Positions 52,596 to 61,364 of a DNA stretch of 64,000 nucleotides are shown here, in pieces. The position numbers and the translations under genes are program-made. The stretch is from Candidatus Hydrogenedentota bacterium (GTDB taxonomy: Bacteria; Hydrogenedentota; Hydrogenedentia; Hydrogenedentales; JAEUWI01). Location: positions 751,440 through 815,439 of the forward strand of contig JAHBVV010000001.1 in assembly GCA_019637335.1 (NCBI GenBank), in the 5' to 3' direction. The notes beneath the pieces were generated by a model. It was not told the origin of the DNA. It ran no database searches and worked only from the letters and a program-made list of their open reading frames with translations. Each line of letters begins with the position of its first letter. Position 1 is the stretch's first letter.

Positions 52596-54412
52596 TCGGG
52601 ACGCCGCTGGACATCGCCGTGATGGCGACCTATTTTGTGGCCGTGATCGGGTTTGGCGTCTATTTCGGGCGCTACAGCAGCACCACGAAGGATTTTTACC
52701 TGGGCGGGCAGCGCTTCGCGTGGTGGGTGATCGCGTTTTCCGCCACGGCCACGACGGTGGGGAGCTACAGCTTCGTCAAGTACAGCGAGGCGGGGTTCAA
52801 CTACGGGATCAGCAGCAGCCAGACGTACCTGAACGACTGGTTCTGGATGCCGGTGCTGCTCCTGGTCTGGCTGCCGATCATTTACTACCAGCGGATCCAG
52901 TCCGTCCCCGAGTTCTTCGAGCGGCGCTTCGGTCCGGGCGCGCGGGCGGCGGCAACCATCATCATCCTGCTCTACCTCATTGGCTATGTCGGCATTAACC
53001 TGCTCACACTTGGCGTGGCGATGCAGACCATGCTCGGCTTGCCGGTGCTCGCGGGCGCCGCCATCGCCTGTGTGGCGGTGACGTTCTATGTGTTTGCGGG
53101 CGGCCAGACTTCCGTCATCATGACCGACCTTGTGCAGGGCATCACCCTGCTCGTCGTGGGTTTGGGCGTATTTCTGGCCGGCGTCCTGCATGTGGGCGGC
53201 TTTGTCGACTTCTGGGCGCTTCTGCCGCAAAGCCACCGTTTCATCTTTTCCGAGTTCAACAGCCCCGACAAGTTCAGCTTCATCGGTATTTACGGCCAGG
53301 ATGGCCTCGCAAACTCCGGCGCGTTTGTCCTCATGAACCAGGGCATCATCATGCGCTTTCTGGCGATGCGCAGCGTGAAGGACGGCCAGAAAATGGCCAT
53401 CTGCTGGATCCTGGTCCTTTCGCCCCTCGCCGCGATCACGGTGAGCGGCGGCGGCTGGGTCGCGCGGGCGCTGGTGGAAAATGGCGAGATCGAGGCGAAG
53501 GCGAGCGACGCCTTTATTCTCGCGTCCCATTTTCTCTGTGGGCCGGGCGTATTCGGTTTTGTGCTCGCCGCGCTCATGGCGGCGCTCATGAGCACCGCCG
53601 ACACGCTGATCAACGCGTCCAGCGCGGTTTTCGTTAATGATATCTACAAGCCGTACATGAAGAGAGAGGCCGCGGACCGGCACTACCTGCGCGTTGCGCG
53701 GATCTCCAGCCTCAGCGTGGCCGCGATCGGCCTGGCGCTCGTGCCGCTGTTCCAGGGCGACACCGTCTACCAGGCGCACGCCAAGTTTACCGCCGCGGTT
53801 ACACCCCCGATTGTTGTCGCGATTCTCTTTGGCATCCTCTGGAAGCGCTTCAACACCCCCGCCGCGCTCGCCGCATTGCTCGGCGGCGGCGCCCTGGTCT
53901 TCCTCTCCACCATCGCGCCCTTCGACGGCCTTTTCCTCAAGCCCGTCTCCTTTGGCATGGGCCCGGACAGCTACGGCTTCACGCGCGCGCTCTTCGGGCT
54001 TCTCGCCAGCGGTGTCCTCGGCACGATTGTCACCCTGTCTACCCGGCCCCAGCCGGCGGAAGCCATCGCGGGCCTCGTGGCCGGCACACAGACGGTCGCC
54101 ATGGAGCGCTTCAAGGGCGGCGCGCTGAACCGGCGGGAAGGAAAGGTCGTCTACCTCACAGTGGAAGCCGATCCGGCCCTGGCCGGGCGCGAAGATGCGC
54201 AGCTTTCCCGGGAACACCTCGACACCCTGGCGGCCGAACCCGGCGATCTGCTGTACATCTGCGACCGGCGCTGGTGGCTCGGCGGGCTTCACAGCATCCA
54301 CCTGAAGGCCGCGGAACCGGGCGGCGCCGACACGGTCCGCATGTGTCCGGAAGCCATGGCGGGCGCCCACCTGAAGAACGGCGACCGCGTCTGGATCGAG
54401 AAGATGTTCTGA
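52592..54412 (+). CDS. Sodium:solute symporter (SSS family) with C-terminal extension
   Basis: A 606-residue transporter from ATG 52592. About 13 membrane helices are present; family features are FYLGGQRFAWWVIAFSATAT, VGSYSFVKYSEAGFNYG, FFERRFGPGARAAATII and ALMAALMSTADTLINASSAV. The last 100 residues after the final helix are soluble (KVVYLTVEADPALAGREDAQ, LDTLAAEPGDLLYICDRRWW) and not part of the usual family, perhaps a regulatory domain. It probably imports a sugar or related organic solute with Na+. Confidence 0.92.
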   Translation: MIGTPLDIAVMATYFVAVIGFGVYFGRYSSTTKDFYLGGQRFAWWVIAFSATATTVGSYSFVKYSEAGFNYGISSSQTYLNDWFWMPVLLLVWLPIIYYQRIQSVPEFFERRFGPGARAAATIIILLYLIGYVGINLLTLGVAMQTMLGLPVLAGAAIACVAVTFYVFAGGQTSVIMTDLVQGITLLVVGLGVFLAGVLHVGGFVDFWALLPQSHRFIFSEFNSPDKFSFIGIYGQDGLANSGAFVLMNQGIIMRFLAMRSVKDGQKMAICWILVLSPLAAITVSGGGWVARALVENGEIEAKASDAFILASHFLCGPGVFGFVLAALMAALMSTADTLINASSAVFVNDIYKPYMKREAADRHYLRVARISSLSVAAIGLALVPLFQGDTVYQAHAKFTAAVTPPIVVAILFGILWKRFNTPAALAALLGGGALVFLSTIAPFDGLFLKPVSFGMGPDSYGFTRALFGLLASGVLGTIVTLSTRPQPAEAIAGLVAGTQTVAMERFKGGALNRREGKVVYLTVEADPALAGREDAQLSREHLDTLAAEPGDLLYICDRRWWLGGLHSIHLKAAEPGGADTVRMCPEAMAGAHLKNGDRVWIEKMF

Positions 54413-54737
54413 TCGGGATCAGGCTTTCATGAGGCGTTGCGTCACCGGTTGAGGATGAAAAACTGCTTCTGATTGTTGGCGCTCTTCTGGAGTTTCGCAC
54501 GCTCAAGCCTTCGCGGCGGAGCCACGGAGCTTGAACGTGGCACCCGTGGCTGCTATTGAAACTTCGGAGCAGGTACTGGTCGAGCTGCGCACCGTGATGC
54601 CATCGTAGCTTTTCGGTCGTGGCCGGATAGAATATGCGCCATATTGGAACCGGCAATGGCCCGAATAGCCGAATATTCCTCCCACAGGTCGGGTACAATA
54701 GCCAGCACCAAGGGAACCACCATGGGAGGAATATGGT
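54413..54737. other. Intergenic region, nothing firm
   Basis: About 325 bases. The end carries GGTCGGGTACAATAG, whose TACAAT could be a -10 for the 54738 gene, and GGGAGGAAT as its ribosome site. A minus-strand frame of 66 codons (54553-54753) overlaps the next gene's start and has no support. Confidence 0.4.
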
Positions 54738-55631
54738 ATGGAGCACTTGGCAATTACGGCGCGACAGCGGCGGCGCGCCGAGAGACTCATTTCGGTTGTC
54801 GGCGCGCTTGTATTGGATGAGCCCGGGGCCGCACTGAATTTCACGGGCCGCCTGCGGCGTGAACAGCACGGCTGGTCCGCAGCCTATGCGCGCCGCGTGG
54901 TGGCCGAGTACAAGCGCTTCCTGATCCTGGCGGCGGTGTCCGAGACGCAGGTCACGCCGAGCACGGCGGTCGACGAGGCGTGGCACCTGCACCTGGTCTA
55001 CACGCGGTCGTATCACGAATGGTGCGGCGCGATATTCGGTGCGTACCTGCATCATGGCCCCACGAAGGGGGGCGCCAGCGAGGGCGATCGATTCGAGGCG
55101 CAATACGACCACACACTGAAGCTGTACGCCGCCGTTTTCGGAACGGCGCCACCGCCGGACATCTGGCCGCCGGCCTCGGTGCGATTCGACCCGCGCCGGC
55201 AAACCGCCCGCGTGCAGACATCGGCGTACTGGCTGGTCCCGCGCCACGCGTTCACACGGGCGGCGTCTATCGCGGCAGTGCTGGTCTGTGCGGTTGCCGC
55301 AGGGGTCCTCGCAAGCCATCACGGGCTTCTCGCGATCCCGGAAGCCAGCGCGCAATCGCCACGCGAGCGGGCGCCGGAACGCCCGTCCGATCGCCGGTCG
55401 GACAACTCGCCGGAACTTCACACCGCGGAAAAGGTCGTTGTCGGCCTTTGTATCGCGATGGTCGCTTTCGCGCTTGTGGCCTTTCTCATCGCGGCGGCCA
55501 CGGGCAACACCCGAAAGCGCGGCGATTCCGGTGGTGGTGGCTGTGGCGGGTGGTTCGGCTGCGGCGGCGGGGGTGACGGTTGCGGCGCCTCGTGTGGCGG
55601 CGGGGGATGCGGCGGTGGTTGCGGCGGATAG
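54738..55631 (+). CDS. Glycine-rich-domain (GRDP-like) membrane protein
   Basis: A 297-residue protein with GGGAGGAAT before ATG 54738. Residues about 45-140 match the glycine-rich-domain-protein pattern: ARRVVAEYKRFLILAAVSET, TPSTAVDEAWHLHLVYTRSY and FEAQYDHTLKLYAAVFGTAPP. Two membrane helices follow (FTRAASIAAVLVCAVAAGVL and VVVGLCIAMVAFALVAFLIA). The protein ends in a Gly/Cys tail rich in CGG words. In plants such proteins take part in development; in bacteria the role is unknown. The Cys-Gly tail may bind metal or be cross-linked. Confidence 0.8.
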   Translation: MEHLAITARQRRRAERLISVVGALVLDEPGAALNFTGRLRREQHGWSAAYARRVVAEYKRFLILAAVSETQVTPSTAVDEAWHLHLVYTRSYHEWCGAIFGAYLHHGPTKGGASEGDRFEAQYDHTLKLYAAVFGTAPPPDIWPPASVRFDPRRQTARVQTSAYWLVPRHAFTRAASIAAVLVCAVAAGVLASHHGLLAIPEASAQSPRERAPERPSDRRSDNSPELHTAEKVVVGLCIAMVAFALVAFLIAAATGNTRKRGDSGGGGCGGWFGCGGGGDGCGASCGGGGCGGGCGG

Positions 55632-55749
55632 TACGATAACAGGGCGTGCGGGCCACCGCGGATGGAGGTCCGTGCGTCTTTTCAACTGGATCCGGCGTCT
55701 TCTGTCCAACGCGTGACCGCCGGCGCGCGAAGCGCTCTCGCCGCGTTTC

Positions 55750-56097
55750 CTATTCCAGACGCTGGCGCCGCAGGTTCATGCGATCATGGACGATCCGCAG
55801 AACAAGCACCTCATCGGCCATGCGGAGCGCATAGATGATCACGTGGCGGGGTGACTTGATGCCTGTCCCGCTCCGGTGTTTACTCAGTTCAATGTGGTAG
55901 CTTCGAACGCCGGTTCCAAGCTCGGGGCGGGGTATGCTGGACGGGCGCTCAGGTTCCAGCCGGAGGTCATCCAGTGCCTGATCCAAAAGCGCCTGGTATC
56001 TCAGTGCCTGATCGATATCATATTTTGCGGCCGTCCAAAACCAGATATCTTCCATATCCAGTTTGGCCAGGTCACTTACGTGAAGTTGTAGGGACAT
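55750..56097 (-). CDS. ParE/RelE-family toxin
   Basis: A 115-residue toxin. LHVSDLAKLDMEDIWFWTAA and a C-terminal HVIIYALRMADEVLVLRIVH with DRMNL are characteristic of the ParE group (gyrase poisons). It follows its antitoxin and overlaps it by 26 bases on the minus strand. Confidence 0.92.
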   Translation of the reverse strand: MSLQLHVSDLAKLDMEDIWFWTAAKYDIDQALRYQALLDQALDDLRLEPERPSSIPRPELGTGVRSYHIELSKHRSGTGIKSPRHVIIYALRMADEVLVLRIVHDRMNLRRQRLE

Positions 56098-56422
56098 CCG
56101 GCGCGCCCGTGATGTGCTCCGTACCGGAGCGAGTCGTTTCGGCGAGCCGTTCCATGCCGCGGCGCGATATCTCGCGACCGAAGGCCGCTATCTCCTCGCG
56201 CGAGCTCAACTCAATGTAGCGGCCCGCCTCGATATCATCGAGTCCCTTCCGCACTTCCGCGCGCAATTCCTCCAGGTTCTCGCGGTACGCCTCCTCTTCG
56301 CGTTCGAGGAGTTGTAAGGCGGCGCGGACGACGGCGGTTTCGTCTGGGTAGCGGCCCGACGCCACGATTTCGCGGATGAATTGCGCCTGCTCTTCGGGAA
56401 GGTCTATGGTTTGGGTGGTCAT
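56072..56422 (-). CDS. ParD-type antitoxin
   Basis: About 116 residues from ATG 56422 (GAGGTG upstream). TIDLPEEQAQFIREIVASGR, PDETAVVRAALQLLEREEE form a ribbon-helix-helix of the ParD/CopG type; a helical tail follows (EELRAEVRKGLDDIEAGRYI). It pairs with the overlapping ParE-like gene. The frame reaches 56563 without a start signal, so 56422 is preferred. Confidence 0.92.
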   Translation of the reverse strand: MTTQTIDLPEEQAQFIREIVASGRYPDETAVVRAALQLLEREEEAYRENLEELRAEVRKGLDDIEAGRYIELSSREEIAAFGREISRRGMERLAETTRSGTEHITGAPDVPTTSRK

Positions 56423-56558
56423 GGTAAACACCTCGTTCTGCCTGTTCACAGGATTGCAGAAATGCCGGAGAAAAGCAAGGGAAAGCGCACCATTCCGGGG
56501 GGCCGGGAAGGGATTGGTCGCGTTGCTCCCGCCATCTCTGGCGTCGCCTGAATTAACG

Positions 56559-56590
56559 CGCACGGGCCACCGCGCTTGGTGGCCCGTGCG
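56559..56590 (-). terminator. Perfect 13-bp hairpin after the first surface-protein paralogue
   Basis: CGCACGGGCCACC, loop GCGCTT, GGTGGCCCGTGCG. It follows the 3' end of the gene at 56613-58244 by about 20 bases. No T tract follows, but the core is shared with the hairpin at 58525-58553. Confidence 0.65.
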
Positions 56591-56612
56591 ACCATTTAGA
56601 TGGATCTGCCGT

Positions 56613-58244
56613 CTACTTCCCGGCGCGTGGCCGCCGGCGCGCGAGGCCCAGCGCCGCGAGCACGCCCATCAGCAGGAGGCTGTCGCCCGCCACCGCGGCG
56701 GCGCTGGATCGCGCGCCGAAGTTCGGCGCGGGACAGCCGGCCGGAGGCCCTTCACCTTCACCTTCGCCTTCACCCTCGCCTTCACCTTCGCCGCCGCCCG
56801 CGCGGATGATTTCGCCGCCATCGCTCTCTGAAAACGTCACGGTGAGTGGATTGAAGTTCACCAGGGCGGAAAGATCAATCACGGAGTTCGCATTGGCCGC
56901 CAGGAAGGACTTGACCTGGCCCAGGGGCGTTTCCACCGTCGCCAGCGCCGAAAGATCGACCCGCGCACCGCCCGTGGCGCTTGTCGGGTGCGCCAGTCCC
57001 GGACACCCCGAGTTCGTGATGGAAATCGTGTCCAAACCGGAGGCGTCCAGCAACGTTCCCGCGCCGGTGGCCGTGAAGGGAGCGCCGGCTTCACAGCGAT
57101 CCCAGGTGTAGCTGCGCAGCGCGGTAAGATCGAGTTCCGCGCCGGCGGCCGCCACGAAATTCACGTTACGGGCCGTGGTGAACTTTGGCGCCGACAACGA
57201 GGCTTCGCCCGTCACGCTGACCGAGGCCGGACCCGTCATGCCCTCCACCGTCGTGAGCTCGGGCAAATTCAGGGTGGAGTCCGGTGCGAGAACCACGTGG
57301 GTGTCCCGCAGGTGCGTCAACGACGGCAGCGTCCACCGCCCGGTGGTGGGGGCCGTCAGCATGCTCCGGGTCATCGACTCCAGCGCGAGCATGGAAAGCG
57401 ACTGGATGCCGGCGGGCGCCAGGATGCACGAATCCGCACTCACCAGCGCATTGGCGAGCACCAGCCCGCCGACCACCGTGATGGATGTATGCGATAGCGC
57501 GGTAAGGGACGGCAGGTCGAGTGACGAATCCGCATCGACCACGACAGCGATGTTCACTTCGTGGTCGGCGTCGAGGCCTTCGATGGATTCAAGATTGGGC
57601 ACGCTGATCGCCCCATCGAGCACCAGTTCAATCGAAAGCGCCTGCGGCCCGGGCGCGCTTATGGACGCCAGCGCGCCAAGATTCAGGTAACCGCCGCTGC
57701 CCGCAACGATAGTCAAGGCGCCCCCTTCGCAGTCTCCGCCGCCGGCGACGATGGTGGCGACGCCGGAGAGGTCCAGCACCGAGTCTTCGCCGTCCACGAG
57801 GATGAGCGACGCGTCGCCACAGCCGCTCCAGTGGTATTCGGTGGCGCCGGAGAGATCGGCCATGCCGCCCGAAACGACCTGCAATCGCCCATCGCTGATC
57901 GCCGTAGCGCCGGCCGCGACGAAGGACGCGCCGGAACCGCTCACGGTCAGCCGCGCGCCGTCCGTAAGGGTGAAGCTCCCGTTAATCTGCCGCGCATCGG
58001 TGACCGTAACGCTCACGCCACTGATCGTGACGTTATCCTCAGGGGCGGGCACGGCCCCCCCACTCCAGTTCGATCCGACGTGCCAGTTGCCATTGCTCCC
58101 ACCGGTCCAACTCACGTCCGCTCCCCAGGCGTTCGGTGGATTCGATGCGACCGCGAGAATGAACGCCCCCGCGATTACGCCCCTTGTGAGGCGGCGTATC
58201 GCATGCTCCACTGATGTTTCGCCAACATTCACTGTGGTATTCAT
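56613..58244 (-). CDS. Secreted repeat protein with Gly-Glu linker and Cys-Pro/TM/Arg C-terminus (paralogue A)
   Basis: About 543 residues from ATG 58244 with AGAGAGG upstream. A long signal peptide ends near NAWGA. It opens with DVSWTGGSNGNWHVGSNWSG and VPAPEDNVTISGVSVTV, a beta-helix-like start. Many strands of about 20-25 residues follow (for example TDGARLTVSGSGASFVAAGA, GSGGYLNLGALASISAP, SITVVGGLVLANALVSA). The C-terminus has (GE)n, then PPAGCPAPNFGARSS, a membrane helix (SLLLMGVLAALGLA) and RRRPRAGK, which looks like a protein-sorting tail. Probably a surface adhesin or polysaccharide-binding protein. Its neighbour at 58583-60178 is a close paralogue. Confidence 0.85.
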   Translation of the reverse strand: MNTTVNVGETSVEHAIRRLTRGVIAGAFILAVASNPPNAWGADVSWTGGSNGNWHVGSNWSGGAVPAPEDNVTISGVSVTVTDARQINGSFTLTDGARLTVSGSGASFVAAGATAISDGRLQVVSGGMADLSGATEYHWSGCGDASLILVDGEDSVLDLSGVATIVAGGGDCEGGALTIVAGSGGYLNLGALASISAPGPQALSIELVLDGAISVPNLESIEGLDADHEVNIAVVVDADSSLDLPSLTALSHTSITVVGGLVLANALVSADSCILAPAGIQSLSMLALESMTRSMLTAPTTGRWTLPSLTHLRDTHVVLAPDSTLNLPELTTVEGMTGPASVSVTGEASLSAPKFTTARNVNFVAAAGAELDLTALRSYTWDRCEAGAPFTATGAGTLLDASGLDTISITNSGCPGLAHPTSATGGARVDLSALATVETPLGQVKSFLAANANSVIDLSALVNFNPLTVTFSESDGGEIIRAGGGEGEGEGEGEGEGEGPPAGCPAPNFGARSSAAAVAGDSLLLMGVLAALGLARRRPRAGK

Positions 58245-58524
58245 AGGGCACCTCTCTTTCACTGCTGCTACCCAAGGGTCACGCGCCACGGCGCGCGTGA
58301 CTTCACCAGACCCTACAGCAGCACAGGCTCTTTCGTAACAACTGATACGGTGTTTTCCGGGTGGGGCCATCGAGAAGGGGGCATATTTCGCATTCTTTTC
58401 CGATTTTCCACGGCGTATTCCGCGCATATCACGATAGGCGCCCCGAGTGTGAAAACGCTGTGTTTCTCGAATTTCCAGCGGTTCCGCCGCGGTATGGGCG
58501 CGCTGCAAGGCCGGTGCGCAAGCA

Positions 58525-58553
58525 AAACGGGCCACCGCCAGGGTGGCCCGTTT
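58525..58553 (-). terminator. Terminator after the second surface-protein paralogue
   Basis: AAACGGGCCACC, loop GCCAG, GGTGGCCCGTTT; on the minus strand it is followed by TGCTT, giving a short U-rich tail. The CGGGCCACC/GGTGGCCCG core is the same as at 56559-56590. The rest of 58245-58582 holds only the upstream region of paralogue A. Confidence 0.75.
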
Positions 58554-58582
58554 GGCTTCGAAATGAGAGGTCGCTGCCTGAG

Positions 58583-60178
58583 TTATGGCGTGCGCTTAGC
58601 GCGGGTTCGGCCCGCGGCGCCCAGCAGTGCGGCGAGGCCCAGCATCAGGGCGAAATCCCCGAAGACGGCGGCCGAACTGGAGCGGGCTCCCGCCGCCGGG
58701 GCGGGACAACCGGCGGGAGGTCCCTCACCCTCACCCTCGCCTTCCCCTTCCCCTTCTCCGCCGCCGGAACCGCTTCTCAGGATGCGCCCGCTGTCGAGCT
58801 CGAAAAACGTTGTGTTCGCGGCGTTGAAGGTTACGAGCGAGGATATGTCAATCACCGTACCTGGATTGGACGCCAGGAAGGACAGGAAGTGTCCGGCCGG
58901 CACGATCGCCGAGCGCAGCCCGGAAAGATTGATCGTCGCGCCGCCGTTGGCCCCCACGTTGTATCCGAGACCCGAGCAGCCGGTGTTCGCCACGGTAAGG
59001 CTCCGCAGCCCGGCGAAGTTGAGCGTTGCGCCGGTCCCCGCGCTGAACATCGCGGCGCCTTCGCAGAGGTCCCACAGGTAGGTTTCCACCAGGGGCAAAT
59101 TGAGGCTGGAGTTTTCCGTGGCCGAGAAGGAGACGTTACGGATCGCACGAAGTTTCGGCGCGGACAGCGCGCCTGAGCCGTTTGTGGATACCAGGGCCCC
59201 CGGCGCGGTCGCCTCCAGGGTAACGAGTTCCGGCATGTCCAGAAAGGCGCCGTCCCCGACTTGGACGATGGTGTCGCGCAGGTTCGCCAGCGCGTGCAGC
59301 GTGACACGGCCGGTGTTGTTCAGAAAGAAGAAACACGCCACCAACGTTTCCAGGCGATCCAGCGAGATCGCATCCAGCCCGCCGATGGAGAAGGTGCTTC
59401 CGTGGGCCTCGACCAGGTTGTCGGCGTCCAGCATCCCGCCCTCGGCGACCAGTATGCTGCTGTTCACGAAGCGGGTGAGGGCGGGCAGATCGAACATCGT
59501 GGCGTCGTTTACCAGGATGAAGCCGCGCTCGACATCCGCGAGATTCGGCGTGAGTATGTGGCCCCCCGTCACGGCGCCAAGCGACAATTGCTGGCTATCC
59601 GCCGCCGCGATCCATTGCAGTCCGGAGAGGTCCAGCACGCCCCCGACGCCGACCAGAATATTCTGCTGGATCGGCGCGCCCTCGGGGCCGTTGATGAAGA
59701 TGGATTCCATGGCGGACAGATCCAGCGTGCTGCCTTCGCCATCCACCTGAAACAGCATCTGGTTTGAATCCAGCGTGCACTCATACTCCGTGGCGTTCGG
59801 AAAAGCGGCCGAAGCGCCGTTTCGCACCGCGACGCGCCCATCCGAAAGCGACGTCGCGCCGCGGGCGATAAACGAGGCGTCCGCGCCGGTCACCTGCAAC
59901 AGGGCGTTGCCGGAGAGCGTAAACGAGCCATCGATCGCACGGATGTCGGTGATGGTGACCAACGCGCCCTCGATGGTCACGTTGTCATCGGGGGCGGGCA
60001 CACCGCCGCCGCTCCAGTTCGCGCCATTGTTCCACGGCCCGATCGCGGGCCCGACCCAACTGACGTCCGCGGCGGGGGCCAGGCCCGCGCCCATCACGCA
60101 AACGAATCCCACTATCCAGGACTTGAACCTGGCGGTGTGGCGCCCCCGCGCGCCTCCCTCGATATACACTCCTGCCAT
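58583..60178 (-). CDS. Secreted repeat protein with Gly-Glu linker and Cys-Pro/TM/Arg C-terminus (paralogue B)
   Basis: About 531 residues from ATG 60178 with AAAGGAATG upstream. The layout equals that of paralogue A: signal peptide, DVSWVGPAIGPWNNGANWSG and VPAPDDNVTIEGALVTI, beta-helix-like strands (GVLDLSGLQWIAAADSQQL, TRFVNSSILVAEGGMLDA), then (GE)n, PPAGCPAPAAGARSS, a membrane helix (DFALMLGLAALLGAAG) and RTRAKRTP. Sequence identity between A and B is highest in the first 60 and last 55 residues. The two genes are tandem on the minus strand and end in related hairpins, so a segmental duplication is likely. Confidence 0.87.
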   Translation of the reverse strand: MAGVYIEGGARGRHTARFKSWIVGFVCVMGAGLAPAADVSWVGPAIGPWNNGANWSGGGVPAPDDNVTIEGALVTITDIRAIDGSFTLSGNALLQVTGADASFIARGATSLSDGRVAVRNGASAAFPNATEYECTLDSNQMLFQVDGEGSTLDLSAMESIFINGPEGAPIQQNILVGVGGVLDLSGLQWIAAADSQQLSLGAVTGGHILTPNLADVERGFILVNDATMFDLPALTRFVNSSILVAEGGMLDADNLVEAHGSTFSIGGLDAISLDRLETLVACFFFLNNTGRVTLHALANLRDTIVQVGDGAFLDMPELVTLEATAPGALVSTNGSGALSAPKLRAIRNVSFSATENSSLNLPLVETYLWDLCEGAAMFSAGTGATLNFAGLRSLTVANTGCSGLGYNVGANGGATINLSGLRSAIVPAGHFLSFLASNPGTVIDISSLVTFNAANTTFFELDSGRILRSGSGGGEGEGEGEGEGEGPPAGCPAPAAGARSSSAAVFGDFALMLGLAALLGAAGRTRAKRTP

Positions 60179-60281
60179 CGTGAACATTCCTTTCCAGATA
60201 CTACCGTTGAAGCTGCCGGCCAAAAGAGCCGGAAGTATAGCCGACTTGATCCGCGCGGAGCGAGCCGCCACCATACCGGCC

Positions 60282-61259
60282 ATGCACACAAACGCCAACG
60301 ACGATGAGCGCGTCGGGCGCATCGCTCCGGAGGGCGCGGAAATCATGGCGCTGCTGGCCGCGCCCGGGGGAACCCGCCAAACGGTTCACCGCGCCATGCA
60401 GTTCGCCGCGCGCCTTCGCGCCCCACTTTCGTCTCTGTTCGGCCAGCCGCTCCGCGATCTGCTGGCGCGCGCCGTGCCCGGCGAAGAGGACGCCGCGCGC
60501 GCCCTGCACGCATGCGACGCCGATTGCCGGTGGCGGGGGGAGGCTGCGGTGTCGCTGTGCGCCGCGGCCGGTATTCAGCGGGTCACCTGCGCGGACCCGG
60601 CGTATCCGGCGCTCTTGCATACCCGCCTGGGCCAACAGGCCCCGCCGATTCTGTTCCACCAGGGGAACGAGGCGCTTCTCGGCGCGGGCGGGGCCGGGAT
60701 CGTCGGAACCCGCAAGCCCACGGGCGACGGCGCCGGTATCGCGCGCGAGGCCGCGCGCTTCCTGGCCGATTCCGCGATCCCCGTGATCAGCGGCGGGGCC
60801 GCCGGGGTGGACCTGGCGGCGCACGAGGCGGCCATGCACGCGGATGGCGCGACGGTGGTGGTGCTTGCCGAGGGCCTTCATGCGCACCACCCGACGCCGG
60901 CGATCCGCTCCGGTCTCGAACAGGGGCAGGCGCTGCTGATCAGCGAGTTCATGCCTGGATTGGAGTGGAAAGCGCACCGCGCCATGATGCGCAACCGGAC
61001 GATCGCCGCGATGTCGGGCGCGGTGTGTGTGGTGGAGCCCCGCGCGACGGGCGGCAGCCGGGCCACCGCCGAGGCGGCGCTTTCCATGGGCGTGCCGGTG
61101 TTCCATTGGGGCGGGGCGGCCCGGGAAGGGATCTTCCGGGGCCGGCACGGCGCCCGCCCGCTCGCGACGCGCGGGCGGCTGGACACGGCGGCGCTTGAGG
61201 CGGCGTTACGCGGAAACACGGGGGAGGCGGGGTTTCAGGCGGACTTGTTCGGCGAGTAA
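60282..61259 (+). CDS. dprA: DNA-processing protein DprA (Smf)
   Basis: A 325-residue DprA-type protein, which loads RecA on incoming single-stranded DNA in transformation. The Rossmann-like core has GIVGTRKPTGDGAGIAREAA, PVISGGAAGVDLAAHEAAM and RNRTIAAMSGAVCVVEPRATGGSRATAEAA. An N-terminal helical part (EIMALLAAPGGTRQTVHRAM) precedes it. The C-terminal winged-helix domain of many DprA proteins appears to be missing or very short. Start ATG 60282 has no strong ribosome site. Confidence 0.85.
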   Translation: MHTNANDDERVGRIAPEGAEIMALLAAPGGTRQTVHRAMQFAARLRAPLSSLFGQPLRDLLARAVPGEEDAARALHACDADCRWRGEAAVSLCAAAGIQRVTCADPAYPALLHTRLGQQAPPILFHQGNEALLGAGGAGIVGTRKPTGDGAGIAREAARFLADSAIPVISGGAAGVDLAAHEAAMHADGATVVVLAEGLHAHHPTPAIRSGLEQGQALLISEFMPGLEWKAHRAMMRNRTIAAMSGAVCVVEPRATGGSRATAEAALSMGVPVFHWGGAAREGIFRGRHGARPLATRGRLDTAALEAALRGNTGEAGFQADLFGE

Positions 61260-61263
61260 ACGC

Positions 61264-61292
61264 TTGTCTAACTGGCGGTTTTCGGGTATTGT
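61264..61292 (+). promoter_or_regulatory. Promoter of the 61365 gene
   Basis: TTGTCT, 17-base spacer, TATTGT. Transcription would begin about 65 bases before ATG 61365. Confidence 0.5.
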
Positions 61293-61364
61293 GACTCCGA
61301 GCCGGCCAGATTCGCTGGCGCGGGCTGATTTCAATACGGGATCCAAGCAGAGGAGTTGAGGACG

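Noticed and set aside
52520-54370. A 616-codon minus-strand frame
   Set aside because: It is antisense to the sodium symporter; composition is shadow-like.
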